This document shows positions 22,416 to 28,657 of a stretch of DNA of 34,165 nt, one piece after another; the stretch's first letter is position 1, and every line of letters starts with the position of its first letter. The notes beneath the pieces were generated by a model, which ran no database searches, was not told where the DNA came from, and was given only the letters and a program-made list of their open reading frames with translations. Position numbers and translations under genes: made by a program. The stretch comes from Actinomycetota bacterium (GTDB lineage Bacteria; Actinomycetota; Thermoleophilia; RBG-16-64-13), in assembly GCA_018830645.1 (NCBI GenBank), contig JAHJSA010000103.1, positions 1 through 34,165 of the forward strand. The letters run 5' to 3'.

Positions 22416-22826
22416 ATGAGCGCGGGCGCGGAGACGGCACAAGAGGGGCGGGAAGAGCGGGAGGCCGCGGTCGACCGTTCTCTGCTCGAGGGGTACGGAC
22501 TCCGGTGGGCGGTGCTGGCGGCCTGGGCCGATCAGCTCAGATGCCGGGGGGTGGGACTCCCTCCGGGGATGCGGTTGAAGCAGGAGGAGGCGCGCATCAA
22601 GATCTCGTCCGGTTGCTTCTCGAGCTGCGAGGTCGGTTGCATCCTCGGGGACATCGAAGCCAATCTCATCTCGGCCGACGGGTCCACCTCGGACACGCGG
22701 GCGGGCTTCTGGACGGAGCTCCTCGCTATGGCCATGTCGGACCGTACGGAGGCCGAGCAGCTGCTCCGGTTTCCCGCTGTGAAGGTGTACTACAGCGACT
22801 GCACAGCTCCATCCTGCCGCTGTTGA
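22416..22826 (+). CDS. Cys-rich protein of unknown function
   Basis: A 136-residue soluble protein that I do not recognise. An acidic N-terminus is followed by a helical part and a Cys cluster G-C-F-S-S-C-E-V-G-C; the protein ends in S-D-C-T-A-P-S-C-R-C. With the Cys in L-R-C-R-G there are at least seven Cys, enough for an Fe-S cluster or a zinc site. ATG 22416 is preceded by AAGGGGGG at 7 nt; a TTG at 22410 in frame is less likely. It lies downstream of the hydrogenase operon, separated by a probable terminator, so a role in hydrogenase or redox metabolism is only a positional guess. Confidence 0.7.
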   Translation: MSAGAETAQEGREEREAAVDRSLLEGYGLRWAVLAAWADQLRCRGVGLPPGMRLKQEEARIKISSGCFSSCEVGCILGDIEANLISADGSTSDTRAGFWTELLAMAMSDRTEAEQLLRFPAVKVYYSDCTAPSCRC

Positions 22827-22889
22827 GAGCGGACTCGGGGTTTCGCGCACGTCGCGCGCGCTGCGGCGGACGAGCGAAAGGAACTTGAC

Positions 22890-23042
22890 ATGACCGACGA
22901 ACCCACCCTCCGCGACGGCGAAGACGACGAGGAACCCGCCTACTGTTCGCTGTGCGGCGATCCGGTCACCAGCTCCGACGCGTTCTGCGCCGGATGCGGG
23001 GATCCCGTCGGCGAAGCGCACGACCACTCCGCAGGGGAGTAG
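22890..23042 (+). CDS. Small double zinc-ribbon protein
   Basis: A 50-residue protein starting at ATG 22890 with AAAGGA about 8 nt upstream. An acidic N-terminus (T-L-R-D-G-E-D-D-E-E-P) leads to Y-C-S-L-C-G-D-P-V and, nine residues on, F-C-A-G-C-G-D-P-V, a matched pair of C-x2-C knuckles that can bind one zinc. The tail is His-rich (E-A-H-D-H). Proteins of this size and pattern are common and usually of unknown function. It lies 63 nt downstream of the Cys-rich gene and may be cotranscribed. Confidence 0.7.
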   Translation: MTDEPTLRDGEDDEEPAYCSLCGDPVTSSDAFCAGCGDPVGEAHDHSAGE

Positions 23043-23083
23043 GCCCGTCGTCCCGGCCGTGCTCAGATGACAGCATGTAGGTA

Positions 23084-23105
23084 CATGGTGTTATCATGGT
23101 GTCAT
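23084..23105 (+). promoter_or_regulatory. Direct-repeat operator candidate of the toxin-antitoxin operon
   Basis: CATGGTGTTAT (23084-23094) and CATGGTGTCAT (23095-23105) are adjacent 11-bp direct repeats with one mismatch, 17 nt before the antitoxin start. Ribbon-helix-helix antitoxins commonly bind tandem sites in their own promoter, so autoregulation is likely. GGGAGG (23110-23115) is the ribosome-binding site. Confidence 0.55.
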
Positions 23106-23121
23106 CCAAGGGAGGCATGCC

Positions 23122-23370
23122 ATGATACGCACCCAGATTCAACTCCATGCCGATCAGGCGAGTCGGCTCCGGGAGGTCGCCGCGGCAGAGGGAGTCTCTC
23201 TCGCTGAGTTGATTCGTCGAGGTGTCGATCTTGTGCTGGACGAGGCGCAGGAGAGCCCGGGCCGCGATCGCCTCGACGCCCTACGGGTAGCGGGAGCGTT
23301 CGACTCCGGACTGCCCACGGTCGCCGAGCAGCACGACGAGGAACTCATCGAAGCGTACCTCGAGTGGTGA
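23122..23370 (+). CDS. Ribbon-helix-helix antitoxin, VapB/CopG-like
   Basis: An 82-residue protein. Residues 2-40 fit the ribbon-helix-helix DNA-binding fold: strand R-T-Q-I-Q-L, then helix A-S-R-L-R-E-V-A-A-A-E-G-V-S and L-A-E-L-I-R-R-G-V-D. The acidic, helical C-terminus (E-E-L-I-E-A-Y-L-E-W) would wrap the toxin. It overlaps the PIN-domain gene by 4 nt, the standard antitoxin-first order, and has tandem repeats in its promoter. The pair is a type II module of the VapBC type, although VapB proteins vary in fold. Confidence 0.88.
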   Translation: MIRTQIQLHADQASRLREVAAAEGVSLAELIRRGVDLVLDEAQESPGRDRLDALRVAGAFDSGLPTVAEQHDEELIEAYLEW

Positions 23371-23822
23371 CGGCGTCTGCCGAAGCGTCGCGGGCCGGCG
23401 TCTCGTGGCCGGGCGCCGGCGAACTCTGCTTCCTGGATACTTCAGCCCTGTACGCCGTATTCGACCGCTCGCAGACGCGGAGCGCCGACGCGGTGGCAGC
23501 GTGGGAACGGCTCGTGCGATCCGACGCCGCGCTCCTCACCAGCAGCTACATCCTCCTCGAACTCGTCGCTCTGTTGCAGCGTCGGCTGGGGTTAGACGCG
23601 GTGGTCGCCCTTCAGGACTTCGTGCTCCCCTGGGTCGAGGTCGAGTGGGTCGACGCCGCGAGGCATGATGGCGCTCTCGCCGTCGTGCTCGGAGCTCGTC
23701 GTCATGACGTTAGCCTGGTGGACGCCGTGAGCTTCGGGCACATGCGCTCGCGTCGTGTGCGCCATGCCTTCACACTCGACAAGCACTTCGCGGAACAGGG
23801 CTTCGTCTGCCTTCCGGAGTGA
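23367..23822 (+). CDS. vapC: PIN-domain ribonuclease toxin, VapC-like
   Basis: A 151-residue protein starting at GTG 23367, overlapping the antitoxin stop (GTGA); GTG 23364 is equally possible. About 20 extra residues precede the PIN fold, which opens with L-C-F-L-D24-T-S-A-L-Y. Acidic residues expected in the active site are visible: D24, E65 in I-L-L-E-L, and the D in S-L-V-D-A-V-S-F. PIN toxins cut tRNA or rRNA when the antitoxin is degraded. The target cannot be read from the sequence. Note the tRNA cluster starting 140 nt downstream. Confidence 0.88.
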   Translation: MTASAEASRAGVSWPGAGELCFLDTSALYAVFDRSQTRSADAVAAWERLVRSDAALLTSSYILLELVALLQRRLGLDAVVALQDFVLPWVEVEWVDAARHDGALAVVLGARRHDVSLVDAVSFGHMRSRRVRHAFTLDKHFAEQGFVCLPE

Positions 23823-23894
23823 GGCGGTCCTTGGTCGCGGTAGAGCTCTCAGGTCGGCGCTGTCTTTCGTGGGCCGATTTTTCGCCTACCCGGG

Positions 23895-23923
23895 TTGGCC
23901 GGGCGGGCGCCGTGTGCTAGCAT
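23895..23923 (+). promoter_or_regulatory. Promoter of the tRNA-Glu/Val genes
   Basis: TTGGCC (23895-23900) and TAGCAT (23918-23923) are separated by 17 bp and lie about 40 nt upstream of tRNA-Glu, a good match in spacing to a vegetative promoter. Confidence 0.5.
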
Positions 23924-23961
23924 CTCGCCTCGGTCGCTCGTCGGCCGCGGCAGCACTGCGT

Positions 23962-24034
23962 GCCCCCATCGTCTAGTGGCCTAGGACATCGCCCTTTCAA
24001 GGCGACGGCGGGGATTCGAATTCCCCTGGGGGCA
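23962..24034 (+). tRNA. tRNA-Glu (TTC)
   Basis: A 73-nt cloverleaf: acceptor stem GCCCCCA/TGGGGGC, D-arm, anticodon stem TCGCC/GGCGA with loop CTTTCAA (anticodon TTC), and T-arm GGGGA-TTCGAAT-TCCCC. The discriminator base is A and no CCA is encoded. First of three tRNA genes on this strand. Confidence 0.95.
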
Positions 24035-24060
24035 CCTTTTCTTTTCGCGAGTGAGCGCCG

Positions 24061-24132
24061 GGGCGCATAGCTCAGTGGGAGAGCACCTGCCTTACAAGCA
24101 GGGGGTCGCAGGTTCAAATCCTGCTGCGCCCA
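24061..24132 (+). tRNA. tRNA-Val (TAC)
   Basis: A 72-nt cloverleaf: acceptor GGGCGCA/TGCGCCC, D-stem GCTC/GAGC, anticodon stem CCTGC/GCAGG with loop CTTACAA (anticodon TAC), variable loop GGGTC, and T-arm GCAGG-TTCAAAT-CCTGC. Discriminator A, CCA not encoded. Confidence 0.96.
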
Positions 24133-24149
24133 CTAGGGTTCTTTCCCGG

Positions 24150-24178
24150 GAGACAAACTCGCGGGCGCGTGAGATAAT
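24150..24178 (+). promoter_or_regulatory. Possible separate promoter for tRNA-Asp
   Basis: GAGACA (24150-24155) and GATAAT (24173-24178) are 17 bp apart, with tRNA-Asp starting 15 nt later. The -10 is good; the -35 matches TTGACA in four positions. Confidence 0.4.
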
Positions 24179-24192
24179 CGCGCAGCTCTCGT

Positions 24193-24266
24193 GGGGGCGT
24201 AGTTCAGTTGGTTAGAATGCCGGCCTGTCACGCCGGAGGTCGCGGGTTCGAGTCCCGTCGCTCCCG
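24193..24266 (+). tRNA. tRNA-Asp (GTC)
   Basis: A 74-nt cloverleaf: acceptor GGGGGCG/CGCTCCC with one G-U pair, anticodon stem CCGGC/GCCGG with loop CTGTCAC (anticodon GTC), and T-arm GCGGG-TTCGAGT-CCCGT. Discriminator G as expected for tRNA-Asp, CCA not encoded. The 3' end is 2 nt from the end of the convergent P-type ATPase gene. Confidence 0.96.
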
Positions 24267-24268
24267 CC

Positions 24269-26845
24269 TCACGAAGCAGGGCCCTTCGCCGGGTGATCGG
24301 CGAGGGGCTTTTCGCCTTCCTGCACCCGCATCCCGCGCCAGCGCCCCGCCCACGCCTCCGGCGCGAGGGTCGAGCGCTCGTTGCCCACGGAGCAGGCGCA
24401 TCCACCCGTGGCGCACGCTGCCAGAGCGGGGGTCGGCTGTGCTTTCGGCCGCGCGGGCAGACCGACCGGCGAACCTCCGAGGTCGCGGCCGTGGCGCAGT
24501 AGACGCAGACCGTTGGCGATGACGATCAGCGAGCCGCCCGTGTCGGCCAATACGGCCATCCATAGGGTGAGCCACCCGGGGAACACCAGCAACAACGTCG
24601 CGATCTTCAGACCCAGCGCGAACCCGATGTTCTGACGCACGGTAGCTCTGGTCGCCCGCGAGAGGCGGATGGTGAACGGCACGCGGGAGAGATCGTCGGC
24701 CATGAGGGCGATGTCGGCGGTCTCGAGAGCCGTGTCGGTGCCGGCGGCGCCCATGGCGATGCCCACCGTGGCGGCTGCCAGGGCCGGGGCGTCGTTGATG
24801 CCGTCGCCCACCATGGCCACGGAGCCGTACGTCGCCTGGAGTTCGCGGATGGCGTCGACCTTCTGATCGGGCAGGAGCTCGGCCCGGTAGTCGTCGAGGC
24901 CGACTTGGGCGGCAACCGCGGCCGCCGTGGCCCGGTTGTCGCCGGTGAGCATGAGCACCTTCTCGACTCCCGCGGCATGCAGTTGCTCCACAGCCAGACG
25001 ACTCAGTGGACGCACCGTGTCGGCCACCCCGATCACGCCCACCACTTCAGCGTCGTGCGACACCAGCACCGCCGTCTCGCCGCGCCCCTCGCGGGAAGCC
25101 ACGTCGGCGAGCGCCTCGGCAGAGATCTCCGTACCAAGTTGGGCGAGGAGGCGGCTGTTGCCTACGTGCACGAGGGAGCCCTCCACCCAGGCTCGGGCGC
25201 CGAGCCCCGGGATCGCCTCGAAGCCCTCTGCCCGGGTCACCCGGCCGTCGAGCGCCGCCGCGGCGTGCGTGATGGCATCGGCCAGCGGGTGCTCCGAATC
25301 ACGCTCCACCGCTCCGGCCAACGCCAGCACGCGTTCTGACGTGTGCGGCGAGAGGGCGGTCACACTCGTCACTCGGGGAGTCCCTTGGGTCAGCGTGCCG
25401 GTCTTGTCGAAGGCCACGGCCTTCACGCCGCCGGCGGCTTCCAGATGCGTCCCACCCTTGATGAGCACTCCCTGACGCCCGGCCGCGCCGATAGCCGACA
25501 CGATGCTCACCGGCGTGGAGATCACCAGGGCGCAGGGGCAGGCCAAGATGAGCAGCGCCAGGGCCCGGTAGAGCCAGTCGGAGAACGAGGCGCCGAGCAA
25601 GAGGGGCGGCCCCACCGCCGTCAGCACCGCGAGCCCCATCACCACGGGAGTGTAGTAGGCGGCGAAGGAGTCCACCCAGCGTTGCGTGGGGGCCTTCTGC
25701 CCCTGAGCCTCCTCGACCAGGGCGATGAGACGGGCCAGGGTGGAGTCGCCCGCGGACGAGGTGACCCGCACCACCAGCGAGCCCCGCTGGTTGATTGTGC
25801 CGGCGTACACCTGGTCACCTGCGCCCTTCATCTGGGGGAACGACTCACCGGTGATCGGGGACTCGTTTACCGACGAGGAGCCCTCGGCCACGGTGCCGTC
25901 CATCGGGATGCGGGAGCCGGGCTTGACCAGGATGCTCGTGCCCAACGTCACCTGCTCGACTGGCACGCGCTCCTCGACGTCGCCACGCCGGACGAGGGCC
26001 TCATCTGGGGCCAGCTCCATCAGCTTCTGTATGGAGCCGCGGGTGCGCTCCACCGCCCAGCCCTCGAGCGTCTCGCCGAGACCGAACAGGGCCACGACGA
26101 GGGCCCCCTCGATCCACTCTCCCACGGCCACGGCACCGATCACGGCCACCGTCATGAGCACGTTCATGTCGACGTTGTGGGTGCGACGGATGACCGAGAA
26201 GCCGTTCCGCGCCACCACGTGCCCGCCGATCACGATACCCAGCCCGAGGATCACTTTGGCGGCCAGATGCGGTTCGTCTCCGAGGAGCCACACCGCGCTG
26301 CCGACAATCAGGAAGAGGAAGGCGGCCAGGGTGAAGAGCGCCCGGCGGTTACGCAGGTAGAAGGGGCGGGGAGTCGCCGCCTTCCGGTGCTGCTTGTACT
26401 CGTCGTCGGTCCACACCTCGTAGCCGAGCGAGCGCACGTCGCGCTTCACCGCGTCGAGGGGTATCTCGGCGCAGTCGAACTCCATGAACAGTCGGCTCGT
26501 GGCGAAGTTGACGGAGGCGTAGAGCACTCCATCCCGCCGCGAGACGGCGCGCTCGACCGAACGGGCGCAGTCGGCACAGTCGAGGCCGCCGAGCACCAGA
26601 CTCTGGTGGCAATAGGTATCGGCGAGGTGGCCGCAGGCGTCCTTGACGCGCTCCTCGAGGCTGCGCACCGTGAGCAGATCGGGGTCGAAGCGCACGGTCA
26701 TGGTGCCGCCGCGCTCGGCCATCTGTACCTCAGAGACACCTTTGGTGCCTTCCATGGTCTCCTTCAAGCGGACCGTGCAGTTGTGACACTCGTCCTGAGC
26801 CGGCAGGGACACCGGCACGGATACGGTACGGTGACCGTCAGGCAC
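24269..26845 (-). CDS. cadA: P1B-type heavy-metal-exporting ATPase, ZntA/CadA-like
   Basis: An 858-residue metal pump. Two N-terminal metal-binding domains carry C20-H-N-C23 and, near residue 85, C-A-D-C. Core motifs are intact: T-G-E-S phosphatase loop, C436-P-C438 in the transport helix followed by the CadA/ZntA-type A-L-V-I-S-T-P-V-S, phosphorylated D480 in D-K-T-G-T, S-E-H-P-L, and G-D-G-I-N-D-A-P. This points to Zn2+/Cd2+/Pb2+ rather than copper. GTG 26845 has GGGGGAG upstream and overlaps the repressor stop by 8 nt; an open frame further upstream is ignored. The C-terminal tail (C-A-T-G-G-C-A-C, then about 40 residues) is unusual and runs through the tRNA-Asp terminator on the other strand. 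Confidence 0.94.
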   Translation of the reverse strand: MPDGHRTVSVPVSLPAQDECHNCTVRLKETMEGTKGVSEVQMAERGGTMTVRFDPDLLTVRSLEERVKDACGHLADTYCHQSLVLGGLDCADCARSVERAVSRRDGVLYASVNFATSRLFMEFDCAEIPLDAVKRDVRSLGYEVWTDDEYKQHRKAATPRPFYLRNRRALFTLAAFLFLIVGSAVWLLGDEPHLAAKVILGLGIVIGGHVVARNGFSVIRRTHNVDMNVLMTVAVIGAVAVGEWIEGALVVALFGLGETLEGWAVERTRGSIQKLMELAPDEALVRRGDVEERVPVEQVTLGTSILVKPGSRIPMDGTVAEGSSSVNESPITGESFPQMKGAGDQVYAGTINQRGSLVVRVTSSAGDSTLARLIALVEEAQGQKAPTQRWVDSFAAYYTPVVMGLAVLTAVGPPLLLGASFSDWLYRALALLILACPCALVISTPVSIVSAIGAAGRQGVLIKGGTHLEAAGGVKAVAFDKTGTLTQGTPRVTSVTALSPHTSERVLALAGAVERDSEHPLADAITHAAAALDGRVTRAEGFEAIPGLGARAWVEGSLVHVGNSRLLAQLGTEISAEALADVASREGRGETAVLVSHDAEVVGVIGVADTVRPLSRLAVEQLHAAGVEKVLMLTGDNRATAAAVAAQVGLDDYRAELLPDQKVDAIRELQATYGSVAMVGDGINDAPALAAATVGIAMGAAGTDTALETADIALMADDLSRVPFTIRLSRATRATVRQNIGFALGLKIATLLLVFPGWLTLWMAVLADTGGSLIVIANGLRLLRHGRDLGGSPVGLPARPKAQPTPALAACATGGCACSVGNERSTLAPEAWAGRWRGMRVQEGEKPLADHPAKGPAS
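24281..24312 (+). terminator. Terminator of tRNA-Asp, inside the antisense ATPase gene
   Basis: GCCCTTCGCCG (24281-24291) and CGGCGAGGGGC (24298-24308) pair over 11 bp with one T-G wobble and a 6-nt loop, then TTTTC. It lies 15 nt after tRNA-Asp and within the last codons of the convergent ATPase gene. Confidence 0.75.
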
Positions 26846-27257
26846 GACTCCCCCTTCCACTGTGCGATACGTGCTCTGCGCACAGCCCAACGAGGTCGGT
26901 GACGTGGTCGTCGTCGGGGCGGTAGTAGGCGAGGCGCCCGTCACGCCGTTTCGCGACCAACCCGGCCTGCCGCAGCAGCCGCAGGTTGTGCGACACCGCC
27001 GACTGACTCATGCCAACCGAGTCTGCCAGGTGGAGCACGCAGAGTTCACCGGCCTCCTTGAGCGCCTCGAGGATCAGCACCCGGCTCGGGTCGGCCAGGA
27101 CTTTGAAGACGTCGGCCACCGCGTCGGCCTGCTCCCTGCTCATGGAGGGAGGAGCCGCAGGGGAGTGGTCGCAGGAGGTGGCTTCGGGGGCGTCACCATC
27201 GGCGACACCGGAGATGCCGGCGGTTTGTCGCCTCGGAGTGGTGTGCGTGGCCGTCAC
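26838..27257 (-). CDS. ArsR/SmtB-family metal-sensing repressor, CzrA-like site
   Basis: A 139-residue winged-helix repressor from GTG 27257 (AGAGGAG upstream; the internal ATG at 27143 is an alternative). The DNA-recognition helix is S-Q-S-A-V-S-H-N-L-R-L-L-R, followed by the wing G-R-L-A-Y-Y-R. The last helix has D-x-H-x10-H-x2-H (in D-D-D-H-V-T-D-L-V-G-L-C-A-E-H-V-S-H), the interfacial zinc site of CzrA/SmtB-type sensors. A Cys in E-L-C-V-L-H-L-A and another in A-T-S-C-D-H near the N-terminus recall the CadC cadmium site but only partly. It overlaps the ATPase start by 8 nt, giving a repressor-pump operon, and has an ArsR-type operator upstream. Confidence 0.92.
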   Translation of the reverse strand: MTATHTTPRRQTAGISGVADGDAPEATSCDHSPAAPPSMSREQADAVADVFKVLADPSRVLILEALKEAGELCVLHLADSVGMSQSAVSHNLRLLRQAGLVAKRRDGRLAYYRPDDDHVTDLVGLCAEHVSHSGRGSRA

Positions 27258-27296
27258 GGTCGTCTCTCCTCTTGGAGTGGTCGGTTTGTCTGCACA

Positions 27297-27314
27297 TATG
27301 AACAGTCGTTCATA
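27297..27314. promoter_or_regulatory. ArsR/SmtB-type operator
   Basis: TATGAAC-AGTC-GTTCATA is a perfect 7-bp inverted repeat with a 4-bp centre, of the TGAA-N-TTCA type bound by SmtB/CzrA/CadC repressors. It lies 40 nt upstream of the repressor GTG in an AT-rich stretch that should hold the promoter. Confidence 0.8.
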
Positions 27315-27357
27315 CTTTAGAATGAGATTGTACTCGGCGCGGGTCGTCAGAGCAAGT

Positions 27358-27403
27358 GGGGGGATGGGGGCGTCGGGGGAGGTCGTCGGGGGAGGCCAGG
27401 GGG
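27358..27403 (+). repeat. Array of five G-tracts, potential G-quadruplex
   Basis: Runs of six, five, five, five and five G occur at 27358-27363, 27366-27370, 27375-27379, 27388-27392 and 27399-27403 on the plus strand, separated by 2-8 bases. It lies in the ~400-nt gene-free stretch between the ArsR operator and tRNA-Phe. No gene is evident in that stretch. Confidence 0.7.
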
Positions 27404-27540
27404 CCCCGGTGATCAGGTCGCCGGGGGAGCGGCCACGAGGTCCAAACGTGTCACCCGGGGGTCCAGTCGGAGCGGAGGCCGCCATTGACGCTGTGAGCGC
27501 TCCCGCGGGCGTGGCCGCCCGCGACGCGCCGGACGCTCGC

Positions 27541-27569
27541 TTGAAATGAGCACCCCCCTCGGCTAGTAT
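27541..27569 (+). promoter_or_regulatory. Promoter of tRNA-Phe
   Basis: TTGAAA (27541-27546) and TAGTAT (27564-27569) with a 17-bp spacer, about 85 nt upstream of tRNA-Phe. Both boxes are close to the vegetative consensus. Confidence 0.65.
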
Positions 27570-27655
27570 TCCTCCGCACCAGACGGGCCGGCCGGCGACC
27601 AGTCGGCGCCGGGGGCGATCTGCTCCCCGACGGGCCTGGTGGTCGTCTATCCCGT

Positions 27656-27728
27656 GGCGGGATAGCTCAGTTGGTAGAGCACATGACTGAAAATCATGGT
27701 GTCCCCGGTTCAAGTCCGGGTCCCGCCA
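27656..27728 (+). tRNA. tRNA-Phe (GAA), likely integration site of the downstream element
   Basis: A 73-nt cloverleaf: acceptor GGCGGGA/TCCCGCC, D-stem GCTC/GAGC, anticodon stem CATGA/TCATG with loop CTGAAAA (anticodon GAA), and T-arm CCCGG-TTCAAGT-CCGGG. Discriminator A, CCA not encoded. A tyrosine integrase gene and phage-type replication genes follow immediately, so the 3' half of this gene is the probable attachment core. Confidence 0.96.
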
Positions 27729-27732
27729 CTTG

Positions 27733-27762
27733 AAGTCCCTGGAAACGGGGACTTTTTGTTTT
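27733..27762 (+). terminator. Terminator of tRNA-Phe
   Basis: AAGTCCC (27733-27739) and GGGACTT (27748-27754) pair perfectly around an 8-nt loop and run into TTTTTGTTTT, a classical intrinsic terminator 5 nt after the tRNA. Confidence 0.85.
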
Positions 27763-27796
27763 GAACCTTTGCGGCGGGGAACCCTGTTTGGGCAGA

Positions 27797-27817
27797 TTTG
27801 CCAACGGTTTGCCAACG
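27797..27817 (+). repeat. Two 10-bp direct repeats near the presumed attachment site
   Basis: TTTGCCAACG occurs at 27797-27806 and 27808-27817, an 11-bp period. The position, 70-90 nt inside the element from tRNA-Phe, suits arm-type integrase sites. The remainder of 27763-28265 has no convincing gene. Confidence 0.6.
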
Positions 27818-28265
27818 CCGGGGTTGTCCGTGGCTGTACGCGGTTGGACGTCGCTGACCTGATGGAGCGGCGTGCGCCGCTTTCTGAAGCGGCTCAAGCG
27901 CGTCTTGGTGTGCGGAAGCTCGAGGCGTCACAGCTCGTTCGGTGAATGTCTCTTCATTCGAGAGAGGAGGCGCTCCAGAAGGGAGTCCCATATCTCCGGT
28001 GGGGGCGTCTGAGCCCATGCAGGTCTCGAGGATTGGCTGGGGTCAGAATGAGCGCGTCCACGGCGGTATCGATGTCTGCTTCGGAGTTGGCGCTAATGAG
28101 GTGTCCGATTCGTCGGTGATCTTGGCGGCTGGAGAATCGTATGAAACACTGGAATCGGATCACGGCACATACGGTGAGCGTGGTAGAAAGAGCAGTCCGG
28201 TGGGAACGCTGCCCACTGGGCAGGCCGACGGCTGTGGGGACAATGAGCACGTGGGGGTTTCGACA

Positions 28266-28601
28266 ATGTCGAACAGACTGAAGTTGGTCGATCGCTTGGT
28301 CGGACGGGGCCAGCTTCTCAGGGAACCGAGCGCAGCAATCCCCGTCCACTATGACCTCGCGATTCGTCGCGAGATGTTGGCGGTAGGACGCACGGGTGAT
28401 GAGGTTGAGGGGCTGTTCCGCGTCGAAGGTAGCGTGAGTTCCGACGAACCCTCGGCCGGGCTTGAGTTGGGCGTGACATACGGGTTGGTGCTGGAGGACG
28501 GAGCAAAGCTCTCCGTGTTCCTTTCGAGCACGTCCCTTCCTGGAACTCACTGGAAGCTCGCTGTCCAAGATGCAGAGGATCTGGTTGGGCGCTACAACTA
28601 G
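28266..28601 (+). CDS. Hypothetical protein of the integrated element
   Basis: A 111-residue soluble protein starting at ATG 28266; the frame is open further upstream (to 27942), but that part is Gly/Ser-rich and looks non-coding. It has no membrane segment, Cys motif or recognisable domain. Alternating strands such as Y-G-L-V-L-E-D-G-A-K-L-S-V-F-L-S suggest a small beta-rich fold. It is convergent with the integrase gene and close to the attachment side, where accessory cargo genes often lie. The Shine-Dalgarno is weak, so whether it is a gene is not certain. Confidence 0.45.
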   Translation: MSNRLKLVDRLVGRGQLLREPSAAIPVHYDLAIRREMLAVGRTGDEVEGLFRVEGSVSSDEPSAGLELGVTYGLVLEDGAKLSVFLSSTSLPGTHWKLAVQDAEDLVGRYN

Positions 28602-28657
28602 AGCCTTGGGGGGGGGGGTTCGCGGCGGTTTCCGCTTGATCGGAAGAGGAGCTGAGA

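Noticed and set aside
25343-26902. 519-codon plus-strand frame opposite the P-type ATPase
   Set aside because: The ATPase has every catalytic motif on the minus strand; the opposite frame is low-complexity His/Gly/Arg-rich and has no ribosome-binding site.
27694-28018. Short minus-strand frames crossing tRNA-Phe and its terminator
   Set aside because: They read through the tRNA in antisense and end in the familiar spurious G-L-E-P-G-T type translation; not genes.
28608-28618. Run of 11 G as a programmed slippage or phase-variation site
   Set aside because: It lies between two convergent stop codons, not inside a gene or promoter, so it is more likely neutral or a sequencing-length uncertainty.
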